A DNA stretch of 40,193 bases from DASYPQ01 sp046155895 (GCA_046155895.1 JBJXFB010000092.1:1-40193), one strand, 5' to 3'. Positions 24,057-33,805 are shown, numbered from the stretch's first letter. Notes: generated by a model not told the origin, from the letters alone. Made by a program: numbers and translations.

Positions 24057-24947
24057 CTATCGGGCGGCGCGGCGCGTTTCCTGGAAGGCAGCCGGGGCCG
24101 GCTCGATCCGCGCGGCCGCCAGCGCCGTGTTCGCCAGGAGCATCGCGATCGTCATGGGGCCGATGCCTCCGGGGACCGGCGTGATCGCGCCCGCGCGCTC
24201 GCGCGCCGAATCGAAGTCGACGTCTCCCGCGAGCTTGCCGTCGGGCAGCCGGTTGATCCCGACGTCGACGACCGTGGCGCCCTCCCGGATCCAATCGCCC
24301 TTCACCATGCGGGCGCGTCCGACGGCGGCGAAGAGGACGTCGGCCCCGCGCGCGATCGCGGGAAGGTCCCGGCTCTTGCTGTGGCATACCGTGACGGTCG
24401 CGTTGCGCTCGAGCAGGAGCAGCGCGAGCGGCTTCCCGACGAGCATCGACCGCCCGATCACGACCGCGTGCGCGCCGGCGAGGTCGATGCGGTGCTGGTC
24501 GAGGATTTCGAGGCATCCGAGCGGCGTGCACGGACGCAGCCCTTCCCGCCCCATCGCGAGGGCCGCGACGTTGGCCGGGTGGAGCCCGTCGACGTCCTTG
24601 CGCGGGTCGAGCGACTCGACGATCTTCCCCGCGTCGAGGCCGCGGGGCAGCGGGAGCTGCACGAGGATCCCGTGGACGCGCCGGTCCTCGTTCAGGCCGC
24701 GCACCACGCCCGCGAGGTCCGACTGCGCGGTCGTCGCGGGCAGGCGGACGGTGCGGACCTCGAAACCGGCCTCCTGCGCGGCCTTGTCCTTGTTGCGGAC
24801 GTAGACCTGGCTGGCGGGGTCGTCGCCGACGAGGACCACGGCCAGGCCCGGGACGACACCGCGCGCGCGCAACTGGGTGACCGAGGCGCGGACGCGTTCG
24901 CGCACCGCGGCGGCCGCGGCCTTGCCGTCGAGGAGCAGCGCGCTCAC
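24057..24947 (-). CDS. folD: Bifunctional methylenetetrahydrofolate dehydrogenase/methenyl-THF cyclohydrolase
   Basis: A 296-residue cytosolic enzyme that interconverts 5,10-methylene-, 5,10-methenyl- and 10-formyl-THF. All FolD landmarks are present: YVRNKDKAAQEAGFE (the catalytic Tyr-x3-Lys), ILVQLPLPRGLD, the RPCTPLGCLEIL loop, the NADP-binding VVIGRSMLVGKPLALLLL with VTVCHSKS, and PVPGGIGPMTIAMLLANT near the C-terminus. The start is the GTG at 24947 that overlaps the ccsA stop (GTGA), giving the usual opening SALLLDGKAAAAAVRE. The last about 18 residues are a non-conserved tail. It sits between ccsA and the rhomboid gene. Its product feeds one-carbon units that PanB, encoded elsewhere in the window, also draws on. 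Confidence 0.96.
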   Translation of the reverse strand: MSALLLDGKAAAAAVRERVRASVTQLRARGVVPGLAVVLVGDDPASQVYVRNKDKAAQEAGFEVRTVRLPATTAQSDLAGVVRGLNEDRRVHGILVQLPLPRGLDAGKIVESLDPRKDVDGLHPANVAALAMGREGLRPCTPLGCLEILDQHRIDLAGAHAVVIGRSMLVGKPLALLLLERNATVTVCHSKSRDLPAIARGADVLFAAVGRARMVKGDWIREGATVVDVGINRLPDGKLAGDVDFDSARERAGAITPVPGGIGPMTIAMLLANTALAAARIEPAPAAFQETRRAAR

Positions 24948-26095
24948 CCGCCCTGCTTCTCCGGTGCAGGGACCCGCGAGCTCGCCTGCTCGACGGGCGC
25001 CGCCTCCACGCGCCCTTCCATCGGGACGACGGCGTCGTCCGTGTAGCGGTGGAGGCTCTTCTGGCTGTCGGGTAGGTACCCGAAGATCTGGAAGGTCAGG
25101 AACACCGAGAGCGCGCCGGCGACGAGGACCGACATGGCCTTCGCTCCCCGGTAGCCGCCGAGCATCCGCAGGTGGATGTAGATGATGTAGACGATCCACG
25201 TGATCAGGGCCGTGTTCTCCTTGCTGTCCCAGCCCCAGTAGTTCGCCCACGATTCCTGAGCCCAGAAGGCGCCCATCCACAGGCCCGCCGTCAGGAACGG
25301 GATACCGACCGCGAAGGCGCGGAAGCTGACTTCGTCGAGCTCCTTCTCGAGCTTCGCGAGACGCGGGCCGCCAGGGAGCTTCCGCAGGCGCCACAGGACG
25401 AGGAAGACGAGCCCGGACACGAGCAGGATCGGCAGCGTGACGACCTGGACGAATGGGACGAGCGCGAGCCCGGCGAAGGAGACGACCTGCGTCCGCTTCG
25501 GGATTCCGCCGGCGAAGACGCCCGTCCAGAACCGCGTCACGAAGAAGATCAACGCGATCAGCGCCGCGATGGCCATCGTCGCGTAGCTGAAGATCAGCGA
25601 GGCGAGGTGCGGCGGGAACCAGTACGACTGGAGCGCGGGCGGCAGGTCGCGCTGCGCGGTCGAGAGCGTTGCGATGTGAACGTGCGTGAAGTAGACCCCG
25701 CCCAGGACCAGTCCGATCAGTACGTCGTCGAGCACGGCCCATCCGGGTCCCCGCCGCGCCAGCCCCAGGCCGAAGTGGAGCACGGTCATGGAGACGAGAA
25801 GCGCGACGGTGAACATGTTCAGCACTTCGCTCATCGTCTGGCTGGGGAAGTGGTTGACCTCGATCCCCCGGTGCCAGACCGAGGCGCTCATCACCGCGAG
25901 CGCCGCGAGCACGAAGGCGAACGGCGCGTGGGACAGGAGCCGGGGCGCGGAGCCGCCGCGCGCCGAGGCCCGCCCATTGGCCAAGGCCGACAGCGCGACG
26001 AAGACCAGCCCGACCAGGCACAGGACGTCCGCGATCGCCGCGTAACGCCCGGAAGCCGGGAGGAGATCCCACCCATCCAGCAGCCCGCCGCTCAT
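24944..26095 (-). CDS. ccsA: Cytochrome c biogenesis protein CcsA/ResC-type haem handler
   Basis: A 383-residue polytopic inner-membrane protein of System II cytochrome c maturation. It holds haem and, with ResB/CcsB, joins it to exported apocytochromes. The tryptophan-rich haem-handling motif reads YWGWDSKENTALITW (usual WWGWDxKE; the first Trp is Tyr here). Conserved histidines occur in SASVWHRGIEVNHFPSQT, THVHIATL and PHLASLIFSY. About eight hydrophobic helices are visible. The C-terminal about 40 residues are a soluble Pro/Ala-rich tail. The ATG overlaps the resB stop (ATGA at 26092-26095), and its own stop overlaps the folD start. Normal length for the family. Confidence 0.92.
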   Translation of the reverse strand: MSGGLLDGWDLLPASGRYAAIADVLCLVGLVFVALSALANGRASARGGSAPRLLSHAPFAFVLAALAVMSASVWHRGIEVNHFPSQTMSEVLNMFTVALLVSMTVLHFGLGLARRGPGWAVLDDVLIGLVLGGVYFTHVHIATLSTAQRDLPPALQSYWFPPHLASLIFSYATMAIAALIALIFFVTRFWTGVFAGGIPKRTQVVSFAGLALVPFVQVVTLPILLVSGLVFLVLWRLRKLPGGPRLAKLEKELDEVSFRAFAVGIPFLTAGLWMGAFWAQESWANYWGWDSKENTALITWIVYIIYIHLRMLGGYRGAKAMSVLVAGALSVFLTFQIFGYLPDSQKSLHRYTDDAVVPMEGRVEAAPVEQASSRVPAPEKQGG

Positions 26096-28683
26096 GCCGT
26101 CGCCTCCGCCGGCTGCACCGCCGGCTTCCTCCGCTCGAAGATCGGTCGCACGATGAACGCGAGCACGGTTCCGGCGATCGTCAGGTACATCCCGAGGAGC
26201 ACCACGGGGATGCCTGGATCGTACACGACGCCGACGCCGGAGTAGGTCGGCATCTCGGGCCGCGCGTTGGTCTGGAAGAACCGGTAGCCGCGGTAATGGA
26301 AGTAGTCGTTCACGCGGATCTCCCTGTCATCCTCGGGCCCGACGTCGACCTTGTAGAGCTTGCCGTCCGCGTCCTTCTCGTAGACGGAAAGCACGCTCCG
26401 CCACTCGAAGGGCAACGCGCGGTCGTTGCCGTAGAAGCGCAGGTAGAACCGGTCGGAGGCATCCGACCACATGTTCGCCAGGCTCTCGTCGGTCGAGGCC
26501 ATGCGGACGACCTCGCGGCGCTCGTCAGGCGTGCCTGGGTCGCTCGTCACGGTGATCTCGAGGCCGACCGGGTCCGTGGCATAGAAGTGCTCGTCGAAGT
26601 GCGGACCCTCGATCGGGGGCGCGAGGAACGCGATCTGCTTTTCGTACAGCGCGTTCGTCAACAGGTTGATCGGCGTCACGCGGGTAGGCCCCGGGAGCGG
26701 CAGCGGCTCCCCGAGGAGGACTTGGCGCGACGTCCCGTCGCTGCTGAAGAGCTCCGCACGGCCGTCGGGCCTCCAGTGGAGCACGTGGCGCGGCGGGCCG
26801 GGGCTCGTCCAGCGCTCCCACTCGAGCTTCAGGACGAGATCCTTGTACGTGAAGAGCTTCTGCCTTCCCTGAGCTTCCCAGTCGAGCGCCTCCAGCAGGA
26901 GGCGGCGCTCGGGCGCCTCGCCGTCCTCGGGCGTGATCCTCACCCACACCGCCGGCCGGATCGGGTACTGGTCCGCCAGGGGGCGCGGATCGCGGATCTC
27001 CGTCTTCCCGTTCGAATCGAGGCGGAAGTTGGCGGTCGCCTCTTCGACGACGACCTTGTACCCCGCGACCTCGATCTCGTCGCCGAGGCGGAACGGGATC
27101 CGTCGCAGATCGACTTCGCCAGCGTTCGCTCCTCGTGCCGAAAGCGTCCCGACGATCCCGGAGTCGACGTCCGCGAGCGCGCGCTTGGCCTCCTCGGCGT
27201 CGGCTCCGTGCATGATGCGCAGCCGGAACATCCAGGCCGGGTCGTACAGCGTGTTCCGGTCGGGATAGTCGGGCTTCAGGATGGCGGTCTGCGTCGACGC
27301 GCGGCCCTGGGCGGATGCGTGCGGATCGTGCGGGTCCGGGAGGTCGTCGTCGCCGCTCGTCCCCCCCATCGCGACGGAGAGCTCGGCCAGCGGGCCGGCG
27401 CCCTCGGGATCGGCCGGGTCCTCGGCCTCCCAGAAGCGCGGCGACCGCACCTCCGCCCGCGCCGAGAGCGCCAGGACCTCGAGGTGGATCCGCGGGCGCG
27501 CGACGCCGTCCTCTCCGGTCACGAAGTCGAGGTCCTTCCGGAGTCCCGGCCAGAGCGTGTACTCCGGCAGCATCGACTTGAACGTGTCGGCGAAGAAGCC
27601 GACCTCGAGCGTCGGCCAGTCCTTCCTCGCGAAGCGCTCGAGCTTCAGCGAGAAGGGCATGCGCGTCTTCTTCTCGGGGCTGTGGTAGGCCCAGTAGGTG
27701 TCCGTGGGCGGGTCCGCGAGGTCGAGGTGCAGGATCCCGCGGTCGGTCATCAGCTTGCTGACGAAGCCCCCGGCGAGGATCGTCATGACGCCCATGTGCA
27801 CGGTGAAGAACCCGATTTTCTTCATCGAGAGCAGGCGCTCGGCGCCGCCCTTGAACGTGTTGAAGAAGACGCCGATGCCGAGGAGCCACAGGAGCGTCGC
27901 GAACCAGCTCGACTTGTACGCGCGGTTCAGGTGGAGCGCCGTGCACACGTCGAAGGCCCGCCGGAACGTCGTCTGGTGCTTGCCGATCAGCCTGCCGATC
28001 TCCTGCGTCTTCTCGCGGCCCGACAAAGCCGCACGCATCTGAACCTCGCGGTTCTTCTTCTCCTCCGTGCCGTAGCGGTCGCCGAATCGATCGAGGCTCT
28101 CGACCACCTGGGGCGGTAGCCCCGGCTCCGGCATCCCGATCCCGTAGGGATGCATCAGGTGGTAGAGGAAGTAGCCTTCGGCCCAGCGGAAGGCCTCGTA
28201 CTCGCGGCGGTATCCCTTCAGGCGCGCGACCTGGTCCGGGGCCAGGGAGGCGAGCGAGGGATGGTCGTCCGGCCGAGGCCCCGCCCAGGCGTCCGCCTCG
28301 CGCTTGGGAGCCGACAGGTAGCTAGCGACGACGTCGTCGGGCACATCGGAGATGCTCGGCACGCGCTCATCGGGGTCCTCGAAGCCTTCGATCTGCGGGA
28401 CGAGGACGCCGACGACGACCGCGAGCGCAGCGAGGGAGATCAGGGACACGCCCACGTGCATCGTGCGGAAGAAGCGCGCGACCGCACCGCGCTGGAGCAC
28501 GAGGAAGACCGCGCCCGAGAGGGCGAAGGCGAGGAAGAGCCAGTCCTTCCCGCGCATCCCTCCGCGGCCGAAGTCCGCGATGGCGAAACCCGCCGCCTGG
28601 CCGATGCAGACGAGGAGCAGGATGAGGCCCGAGGCGCTCCAGAATCCCCAGCGGAAGGGGCGTGCGGTCGTTGCTTGGTCCAC
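26092..28683 (-). CDS. resB: ResB-like cytochrome c biogenesis protein with large periplasmic region
   Basis: An 863-residue membrane protein from GTG 28683. Three N-terminal helices lie at about 13-36, 47-65 and 77-100. A soluble stretch follows, then two more helices (SSWFATLLWLLGIGVFFNTF and IGFFTVHMGVMTILAGGFVSKLM), a roughly 500-residue periplasmic region rich in beta-strands, and a final helix (GIPVVLLGMYLTIAGTVLAFIV). MHVGVSLISLAALAVVVGVL and FTVHMGVM carry the candidate haem-ligand histidines. ResB/CcsB partners CcsA in System II, and the overlap with ccsA supports the call. It is much longer than usual ResB (450-650 residues), chiefly in the periplasmic region. No CxxCH haem motif is present, so the protein is not itself a cytochrome. 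It lies 7 bases after the prenyl synthase gene. Confidence 0.85.
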   Translation of the reverse strand: MDQATTARPFRWGFWSASGLILLLVCIGQAAGFAIADFGRGGMRGKDWLFLAFALSGAVFLVLQRGAVARFFRTMHVGVSLISLAALAVVVGVLVPQIEGFEDPDERVPSISDVPDDVVASYLSAPKREADAWAGPRPDDHPSLASLAPDQVARLKGYRREYEAFRWAEGYFLYHLMHPYGIGMPEPGLPPQVVESLDRFGDRYGTEEKKNREVQMRAALSGREKTQEIGRLIGKHQTTFRRAFDVCTALHLNRAYKSSWFATLLWLLGIGVFFNTFKGGAERLLSMKKIGFFTVHMGVMTILAGGFVSKLMTDRGILHLDLADPPTDTYWAYHSPEKKTRMPFSLKLERFARKDWPTLEVGFFADTFKSMLPEYTLWPGLRKDLDFVTGEDGVARPRIHLEVLALSARAEVRSPRFWEAEDPADPEGAGPLAELSVAMGGTSGDDDLPDPHDPHASAQGRASTQTAILKPDYPDRNTLYDPAWMFRLRIMHGADAEEAKRALADVDSGIVGTLSARGANAGEVDLRRIPFRLGDEIEVAGYKVVVEEATANFRLDSNGKTEIRDPRPLADQYPIRPAVWVRITPEDGEAPERRLLLEALDWEAQGRQKLFTYKDLVLKLEWERWTSPGPPRHVLHWRPDGRAELFSSDGTSRQVLLGEPLPLPGPTRVTPINLLTNALYEKQIAFLAPPIEGPHFDEHFYATDPVGLEITVTSDPGTPDERREVVRMASTDESLANMWSDASDRFYLRFYGNDRALPFEWRSVLSVYEKDADGKLYKVDVGPEDDREIRVNDYFHYRGYRFFQTNARPEMPTYSGVGVVYDPGIPVVLLGMYLTIAGTVLAFIVRPIFERRKPAVQPAEATA

Positions 28684-28690
28684 GATTCTC

Positions 28691-29677
28691 CTACCAGCCG
28701 CGCTCGAGGACGAACTCGGAGAGGCCGAGAAGGGCTTCGCGAGCGGGCGAGGCATCGAGTTCCCGGACCCGCGCGCGCGCGGCCTCGACCAGCGCGTGCG
28801 CGCGCGCCATGGCGTGCTCGACGCCGGCCGAGAGATCGCAGGCTTCGCGCAGGCGCTCCGTCCGCCCCTCGAGATCGGGCGCGGTGAAGACGTCGCGGAT
28901 GCGGGCTCGGGCCGCGTCGTCGGCGAGCGCGTAGGCGCGCAGGACCGGCAGCGTGATCTTCCCGTCCTCGACGTCGTTGCCGACCGACTTCCCGACCACC
29001 TTCGGGTCGCCGACGACGTCGAGGCAGTCGTCGACGATCTGGAAGGCCAGGCCGATCTCCCACCCGAACTGGCGCAGGAGGGTCCCGGCCTCGTCGCGCC
29101 CGCCCGGGTAGCGCGCGCCGAGCTCGCAAGCGGCCGCGTAGAGGCTGGCCGTCTTCCCGCCGCTGATCTGCTCGTAGGTGGCCTCCGACATCTCGAAGTC
29201 GTAGCGCTTGGCGGCCTGGTCGATCTCGCTGACGCAGATCCGGCGCGTCGTTTCGGCCAGGATGCGGCTCGCCAGACGCGAAGAGAGATCGGTCGACAGC
29301 GCGAAGGCGCGCGCGTACAGGAAATCGCCCAGGAGGACGGCCGTCTGGTTGTCCCAGCGCGAATGGACGCAGGCGACGCGCCGGCGGACGTGGGCGCCGT
29401 CGAGGACGTCGTCGTGCACGAGCGTCGCGAGGTGGATCATCTCGACGATCGCGGCGATCGCGGGATGCTCGTCGGTCGCGTTGCCGGTCGCGTCGCCCGA
29501 GAGCAGGACGAGCGCAGCGCGCAATTGCTTCCCGCGGAAGCGGCCGACGTGGTCGGTCATGTCGAGGACGGCGCGGCTCTCCTCGGCGATCTGCGACTCG
29601 AGGACGGCGCGCATCCGGCCCATGCCGTCGGCGACGGGTGCCAGGACGCGCTCCAGGCGGAGGTCGAGGCCGCTCAA
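28691..29677 (-). CDS. Trans-polyprenyl diphosphate synthase (octaprenyl/heptaprenyl type)
   Basis: A 328-residue enzyme that condenses isopentenyl diphosphate onto allylic diphosphates, in most bacteria to make the side chain of ubiquinone or menaquinone. The first aspartate-rich motif is LATLVHDDVLDGA and the second is FQIVDDCLDVVGD. The chain-binding GKQLRAALVLL and the downstream KSVGNDVEDGKITLPVL are also standard. Length and N-terminus (LERVLAPVADGMGRMRAVL) fit the long-chain subfamily (IspB/HepS/GrcC-like), but chain length cannot be fixed from sequence alone. The chosen TTG at 29677 overlaps the mobA stop (TTGA). An internal ATG would truncate the first helix. Its place next to resB/ccsA and mobA suggests respiratory quinone synthesis. 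Confidence 0.9.
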   Translation of the reverse strand: MSGLDLRLERVLAPVADGMGRMRAVLESQIAEESRAVLDMTDHVGRFRGKQLRAALVLLSGDATGNATDEHPAIAAIVEMIHLATLVHDDVLDGAHVRRRVACVHSRWDNQTAVLLGDFLYARAFALSTDLSSRLASRILAETTRRICVSEIDQAAKRYDFEMSEATYEQISGGKTASLYAAACELGARYPGGRDEAGTLLRQFGWEIGLAFQIVDDCLDVVGDPKVVGKSVGNDVEDGKITLPVLRAYALADDAARARIRDVFTAPDLEGRTERLREACDLSAGVEHAMARAHALVEAARARVRELDASPAREALLGLSEFVLERGW

Positions 29678-30300
29678 GTCGGGCTCCAGGCGGCGGCCTC
29701 CGCCGTAAGGTCCGCGGGGGTGTTCACGTTGCGCGCGACGCCGCGCCGGACCAGGGCGCCGGGGAGATCACGTTCGTGGATCGTCCCGATCCGGAGCGGC
29801 CTCCCCGCGCTCGCCGGGAAATCGTGGAAGGCGACGACACGGCGCTGGCCGGCCGCGAGAGCGGCGCGCACGGGCTCGAGGCAGTTGCGGTGGTACACGG
29901 CGAAGAGCGGCTCCACCCCTTTCTCGGTCGTCAGGTGGCACAGATCCAAGTTTCCGGCGATGGCGTGGTCCTGGAGGGCCAGGAAGGCCTCGGGAGCGGC
30001 CCGAGGCATGTCGCAGGCGAGCGCGGCGACCCAGGGAGTTCGGGCGCGGGCGAGGCCGGCTTCGAGCCCGGCGAGGGGGCCTGTTCCTTCCATTCGATCG
30101 AGCACGAGAGGGAGTCCGAGGTCTTCGTAGCGCGCGCTGGCCCCGCATGCCAGCAGGGTTTCGACGGCGATCCCGTCGAAAGTGGCCGCGGCGCGCTCGA
30201 GCAGCGTGCGGCCATGGAGCGTGAGGGCCGCCTTGTCAGCGCCCATCCGCGAGCTCCTGCCCCCGCACAGGACGAGGCCGGTGAGATCGGGTCGCCCCAA
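29674..30300 (-). CDS. mobA: Molybdenum cofactor guanylyltransferase (MobA-like)
   Basis: A 208-residue nucleotidyltransferase that attaches GMP to molybdopterin, making the MGD form of the cofactor used by DMSO-reductase-type enzymes. The signature LTGLVLCGGRSSRMGADKA opens the protein (the usual L-A-GG-x-S-x-R-M-G-x-D-K loop). It is followed by PLVLDRMEGTGPLAGLEAGL and ALACDMPRAAP, the metal-binding Asp strand, and the late RNVNTPADL. The only in-frame start upstream of these motifs is TTG 30300, giving MGRPDLTGL. Its stop overlaps the polyprenyl synthase start. It lies 6 bases after tatA. No molybdoenzyme gene is in the window. A related MocA/MobA-type cytidylyltransferase cannot be fully excluded. 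Confidence 0.88.
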   Translation of the reverse strand: MGRPDLTGLVLCGGRSSRMGADKAALTLHGRTLLERAAATFDGIAVETLLACGASARYEDLGLPLVLDRMEGTGPLAGLEAGLARARTPWVAALACDMPRAAPEAFLALQDHAIAGNLDLCHLTTEKGVEPLFAVYHRNCLEPVRAALAAGQRRVVAFHDFPASAGRPLRIGTIHERDLPGALVRRGVARNVNTPADLTAEAAAWSPT

Positions 30301-30306
30301 GTGCGG

Positions 30307-30489
30307 CTACTCCTTCTTCTCGCTGCCCGTGGGCTCGGCGGCGCCGTCCTTCATCCCCTTCTTGAACTCGTTGACGCTGGATCCCATCGCGCGGGCCAGC
30401 TCGGGGATCTTGCGAGCCCCGAAGAGGAGTGCGACGGCGCAGATGATCAGGATCCACTCCGTCATCCCCATGACCGCTAGGTGAAGCAT
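30307..30489 (-). CDS. tatA: Twin-arginine translocase subunit TatA/E
   Basis: A 60-residue single-span protein that forms the pore-like part of the Tat pathway, which exports folded proteins such as those with bound cofactors. One N-terminal helix (MTEWILIICAVALLFGA) is followed by the hinge and amphipathic helix (RKIPELARAMGSSVNEFKKGMKDG) and a short charged tail. F-G-A-R-K-I-P-E-L is the family hallmark. The ATG at 30489 was chosen because GGAGAAAGG lies 7 nt upstream (30497-30505). Two later ATGs would give a slightly shorter form. It lies between the MnmC-like gene and mobA. No tatB or tatC is in the window. Confidence 0.93.
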   Translation of the reverse strand: MLHLAVMGMTEWILIICAVALLFGARKIPELARAMGSSVNEFKKGMKDGAAEPTGSEKKE

Positions 30490-30546
30490 GCTGGTGCCTT
30501 TCTCCGGTTCCCGCGGAGGCGGGAGACCGAATCGGCCCATTCTAGG

Positions 30547-31278
30547 TCAGGGAACGGGCGGAAGTCTCCCCGCGGGCGACAATCCGGCGCTCCGGCGCTC
30601 GATTCTCCTCCGAGCGCGGTCGTCGAAGGATTCCAGGAACCTGTCGGGGCTCGCCAACGTCCCCTCGCTCTTCGTTCCGACGCGCCCTCCGGGCCCCACG
30701 CGCAGGCCGGCGGCGAGGAGGCCGGCGCGGACGGCGGTCGCGGCGCTGTAGGTCGAGAGCAGGCTCCCCGGAGCCATCCGGCGCGCGACTTCCGCCAGGA
30801 AGTCGGGGCTCCAGAGCTCGGGCTCGACCCGCGGAGAGAAGGGATCGAGGAATACCGCATCGAAGCGCAGCGAGGGGTCGAGGGCGGGCAGCGTCTGGCG
30901 TGCGTCGCCGAGGACGAGACGGATCGAGCCCGAGGCGAGGCGGGCCCGCACCTCGGCCAGCCAGGGGGAAAGCTCGGGAGGCTGCGGGAGCGAGAGACCG
31001 GCCTCGACCACCGTGGCGTCCCGCTCGAGGGTCACGGCTTCGAGCCTGGCTCCGGTCCCTTCCAAGGCCTCGATCGCCGCCGCGAGGTTGAGGCCCAGGC
31101 CCGTGCCCACGTCGAGGAGGCGGAAGGTCCTCCCGCGGAACGATGGGAGCCCGCAGGCGCGTGCGTAACGCTCCCGCGCCTCCTCCCAGGCCCCCGCGCG
31201 CGAGTGGAAAGCCTCGCCGTGGACCGGATGGACGAGCGTCGTCGATCCGTCGCCGGTCTCGAGGCTACGCCAGGTCAC
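30547..31278 (-). CDS. MnmC-type tRNA-modifying methyltransferase domain protein
   Basis: A 243-residue SAM-dependent methyltransferase of the MnmC N-terminal (DUF752) family. In full-length MnmC this domain methylates aminomethyl-uridine at the wobble position of certain tRNAs. Family features are GEAFHSRAGAWEEA at the start, motif I LLDVGTGLGLNLAAAI, LGDARQTLPAL, and the hallmark FDAVFLDPFSPRVEPELW followed by STYSAATAVRAGLLAAG and VGTKSEGTLA. The C-terminal FAD oxidase domain of E. coli MnmC is absent, as in many stand-alone relatives. The GTG at 31278 overlaps the sucD stop (GTGA). It has no obvious functional link to sucCD. The tRNA substrate and whether it acts like MnmC are inferred from family only. 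Confidence 0.85.
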   Translation of the reverse strand: MTWRSLETGDGSTTLVHPVHGEAFHSRAGAWEEARERYARACGLPSFRGRTFRLLDVGTGLGLNLAAAIEALEGTGARLEAVTLERDATVVEAGLSLPQPPELSPWLAEVRARLASGSIRLVLGDARQTLPALDPSLRFDAVFLDPFSPRVEPELWSPDFLAEVARRMAPGSLLSTYSAATAVRAGLLAAGLRVGPGGRVGTKSEGTLASPDRFLESFDDRARRRIERRSAGLSPAGRLPPVP

Positions 31279-32176
31279 GCCGACGCGGTCGCGAGGAGCC
31301 CCGCTTCGCGCAGGCGGCGCTCCATCGTCTCTCCCAGCACCGCCGGGCTCTTGCACACGGCGACGCCGGCCGCTTCGAGCGCGGCGACCTTCTCCTTCGC
31401 CGTCCCCTTCCCGCCCGAGATGATCGCGCCGGCGTGGCCCATCCGGCGGCCCGGGGGCGCCGTCATGCCGGCGATGAAGCCGACGACGGGCTTCTTCACG
31501 TGCGCCTTGATGTAGTCGGCCGCGGTTTCCTCCGCGGTCCCGCCGATCTCCCCGATCATCACGATCGCGTCGGTGCCCTCGTCCTTGTTGAAGGCCTCGA
31601 GCACGTCGACGAAATTCGTCCCCGCGATCGGGTCGCCGCCGATGCCGACGCACGTCGACTGCCCGATCCCGCGCACGGTCAGCTGCCACACCGCCTCGTA
31701 GGTCAGCGTCCCCGAGCGCGACACGACGCCCACGCGGCCGGGCTTGTGGATGTAGCCCGGCATGATCCCGATCTTGCACTGCCCGGGCGTGATCACGCCG
31801 GGACAGTTCGGGCCCACGAGGCGCGACTTCGTGCCCTTCTGGCTCATCCGCTCCGCGACGCGGGCCATGTCGAGCACCGGGATGCCCTCGGTGATCGCGA
31901 CGACGAGCTCGATGCCCGCCTCGACGGCCTCGAGGATGGCGGCCGCCGCCGCCGCGGGCGGCACGTAGATCGCCGTCGCGTTGCAGCCCGTCTTCTCGCG
32001 CGCCTCCTTGCACGAGGCGAAGACCGGCAGGCCGAGGTGCGTCGTCCCCGCCTTGGCCGGGTTCACGCCGCCGACCATCTTCGTCCCGTAGGCGATGGCC
32101 TGCTCCGAGTGGAAGGTCCCGTGCTTGCCCGTGAAGCCCTGGCAGATCAGCTTCGTGTTCGAATCGACGTAGATGC

Positions 32177-32180
<4 letters not shown>
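31275..32180 (-). CDS. sucD: Succinate--CoA ligase (ADP-forming) subunit alpha
   Basis: A 301-residue subunit of the TCA-cycle enzyme that converts succinyl-CoA, phosphate and nucleoside diphosphate to succinate, CoA and a nucleoside triphosphate. It carries the CoA-binding N-terminus (CQGFTGKHGTFHSEQAIAYG, then VGGVNPAKAG), the VGPNCPGVITPGQCKIGIMPG loop, GRVGVVSRSGTLTYEAVWQL, and the active-site histidine in RMGHAGAIISGGKGTA, which is phosphorylated during catalysis. Length and motif order are normal. It starts at GTG 32180, overlapping the sucC stop (GTGA at 32177-32180), so the two subunits are translationally coupled, as expected for an alpha2beta2 enzyme. Confidence 0.97.
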
Positions 32181-33340
<1,160 letters not shown>

Positions 33341-33412
33341 GCGGGGTTTCGCGCTCGGGAACGGGGGCCGGGAGTGTACTGGGGGCCTCCCCGCCCGGCC
33401 ACAGCGCCGAGT

Positions 33413-33805
33413 TCAGTTCCCGGCCACGGCGCCGCCGAAGCCGCGCTCGACCAGCCACTCGACGAGCCGCGCGCGCTGATCGCCCTGCACCACGATCGCC
33501 GCATGCTCGACGCGCGCGCCGGCGCCCATCCCGCGCGCGATCTCGCGCGCCAGCGGCTCGAGCTGGCGTCCGGCGAGCCCGGGCCCTTCCGCGATCGTGA
33601 CCGCCTTTCCTCCGCGGCCGCTGCGCTCGATGCGCACGGAGACGCGGCCCTGGGGCGGCGCGGGCGCGGGCTTGGCAGCCGGCGCGGGCGCGGGACCCGG
33701 ACCCACGGCGTTCACCTTCCCCCGCAAGGCCGCGAGCGGGTTGTGTTTCAGCCCGCCGTGCGAGGGATCGAGCTCGCGCGGCGGATCGGGCTCCCTGCGC
33801 GCCAT
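33413..33805 (-). CDS. SUI1/eIF1-like translation factor homologue (YciH type)
   Basis: A 130-residue basic, soluble protein. The first about 55 residues are a Pro/Ala-rich low-complexity segment. The C-terminal about 75 residues match the SUI1/eIF1 fold: RVSVRIERSGRGGKAVTIAEG, then LEPLAREIARGMGAGARVEHAAIVVQGDQ and ARLVEWLVERGFG. Bacterial relatives such as YciH influence start-codon and initiator-tRNA fidelity on the 30S subunit. ATG 33805 was chosen; an earlier in-frame TTG at 33847 would add an unrelated 14 residues. It lies upstream of sucC on the same strand and divergent from the dCTP-deaminase-like gene. Confidence 0.85.
   Translation of the reverse strand: MARREPDPPRELDPSHGGLKHNPLAALRGKVNAVGPGPAPAPAAKPAPAPPQGRVSVRIERSGRGGKAVTIAEGPGLAGRQLEPLAREIARGMGAGARVEHAAIVVQGDQRARLVEWLVERGFGGAVAGN

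Noticed and set aside
28150..30130. Plus-strand open frames antisense to resB, the prenyl synthase and mobA
   Set aside because: They are composed of Arg/Ala/Asp-rich shadow sequence, while the minus-strand genes have clear family motifs.
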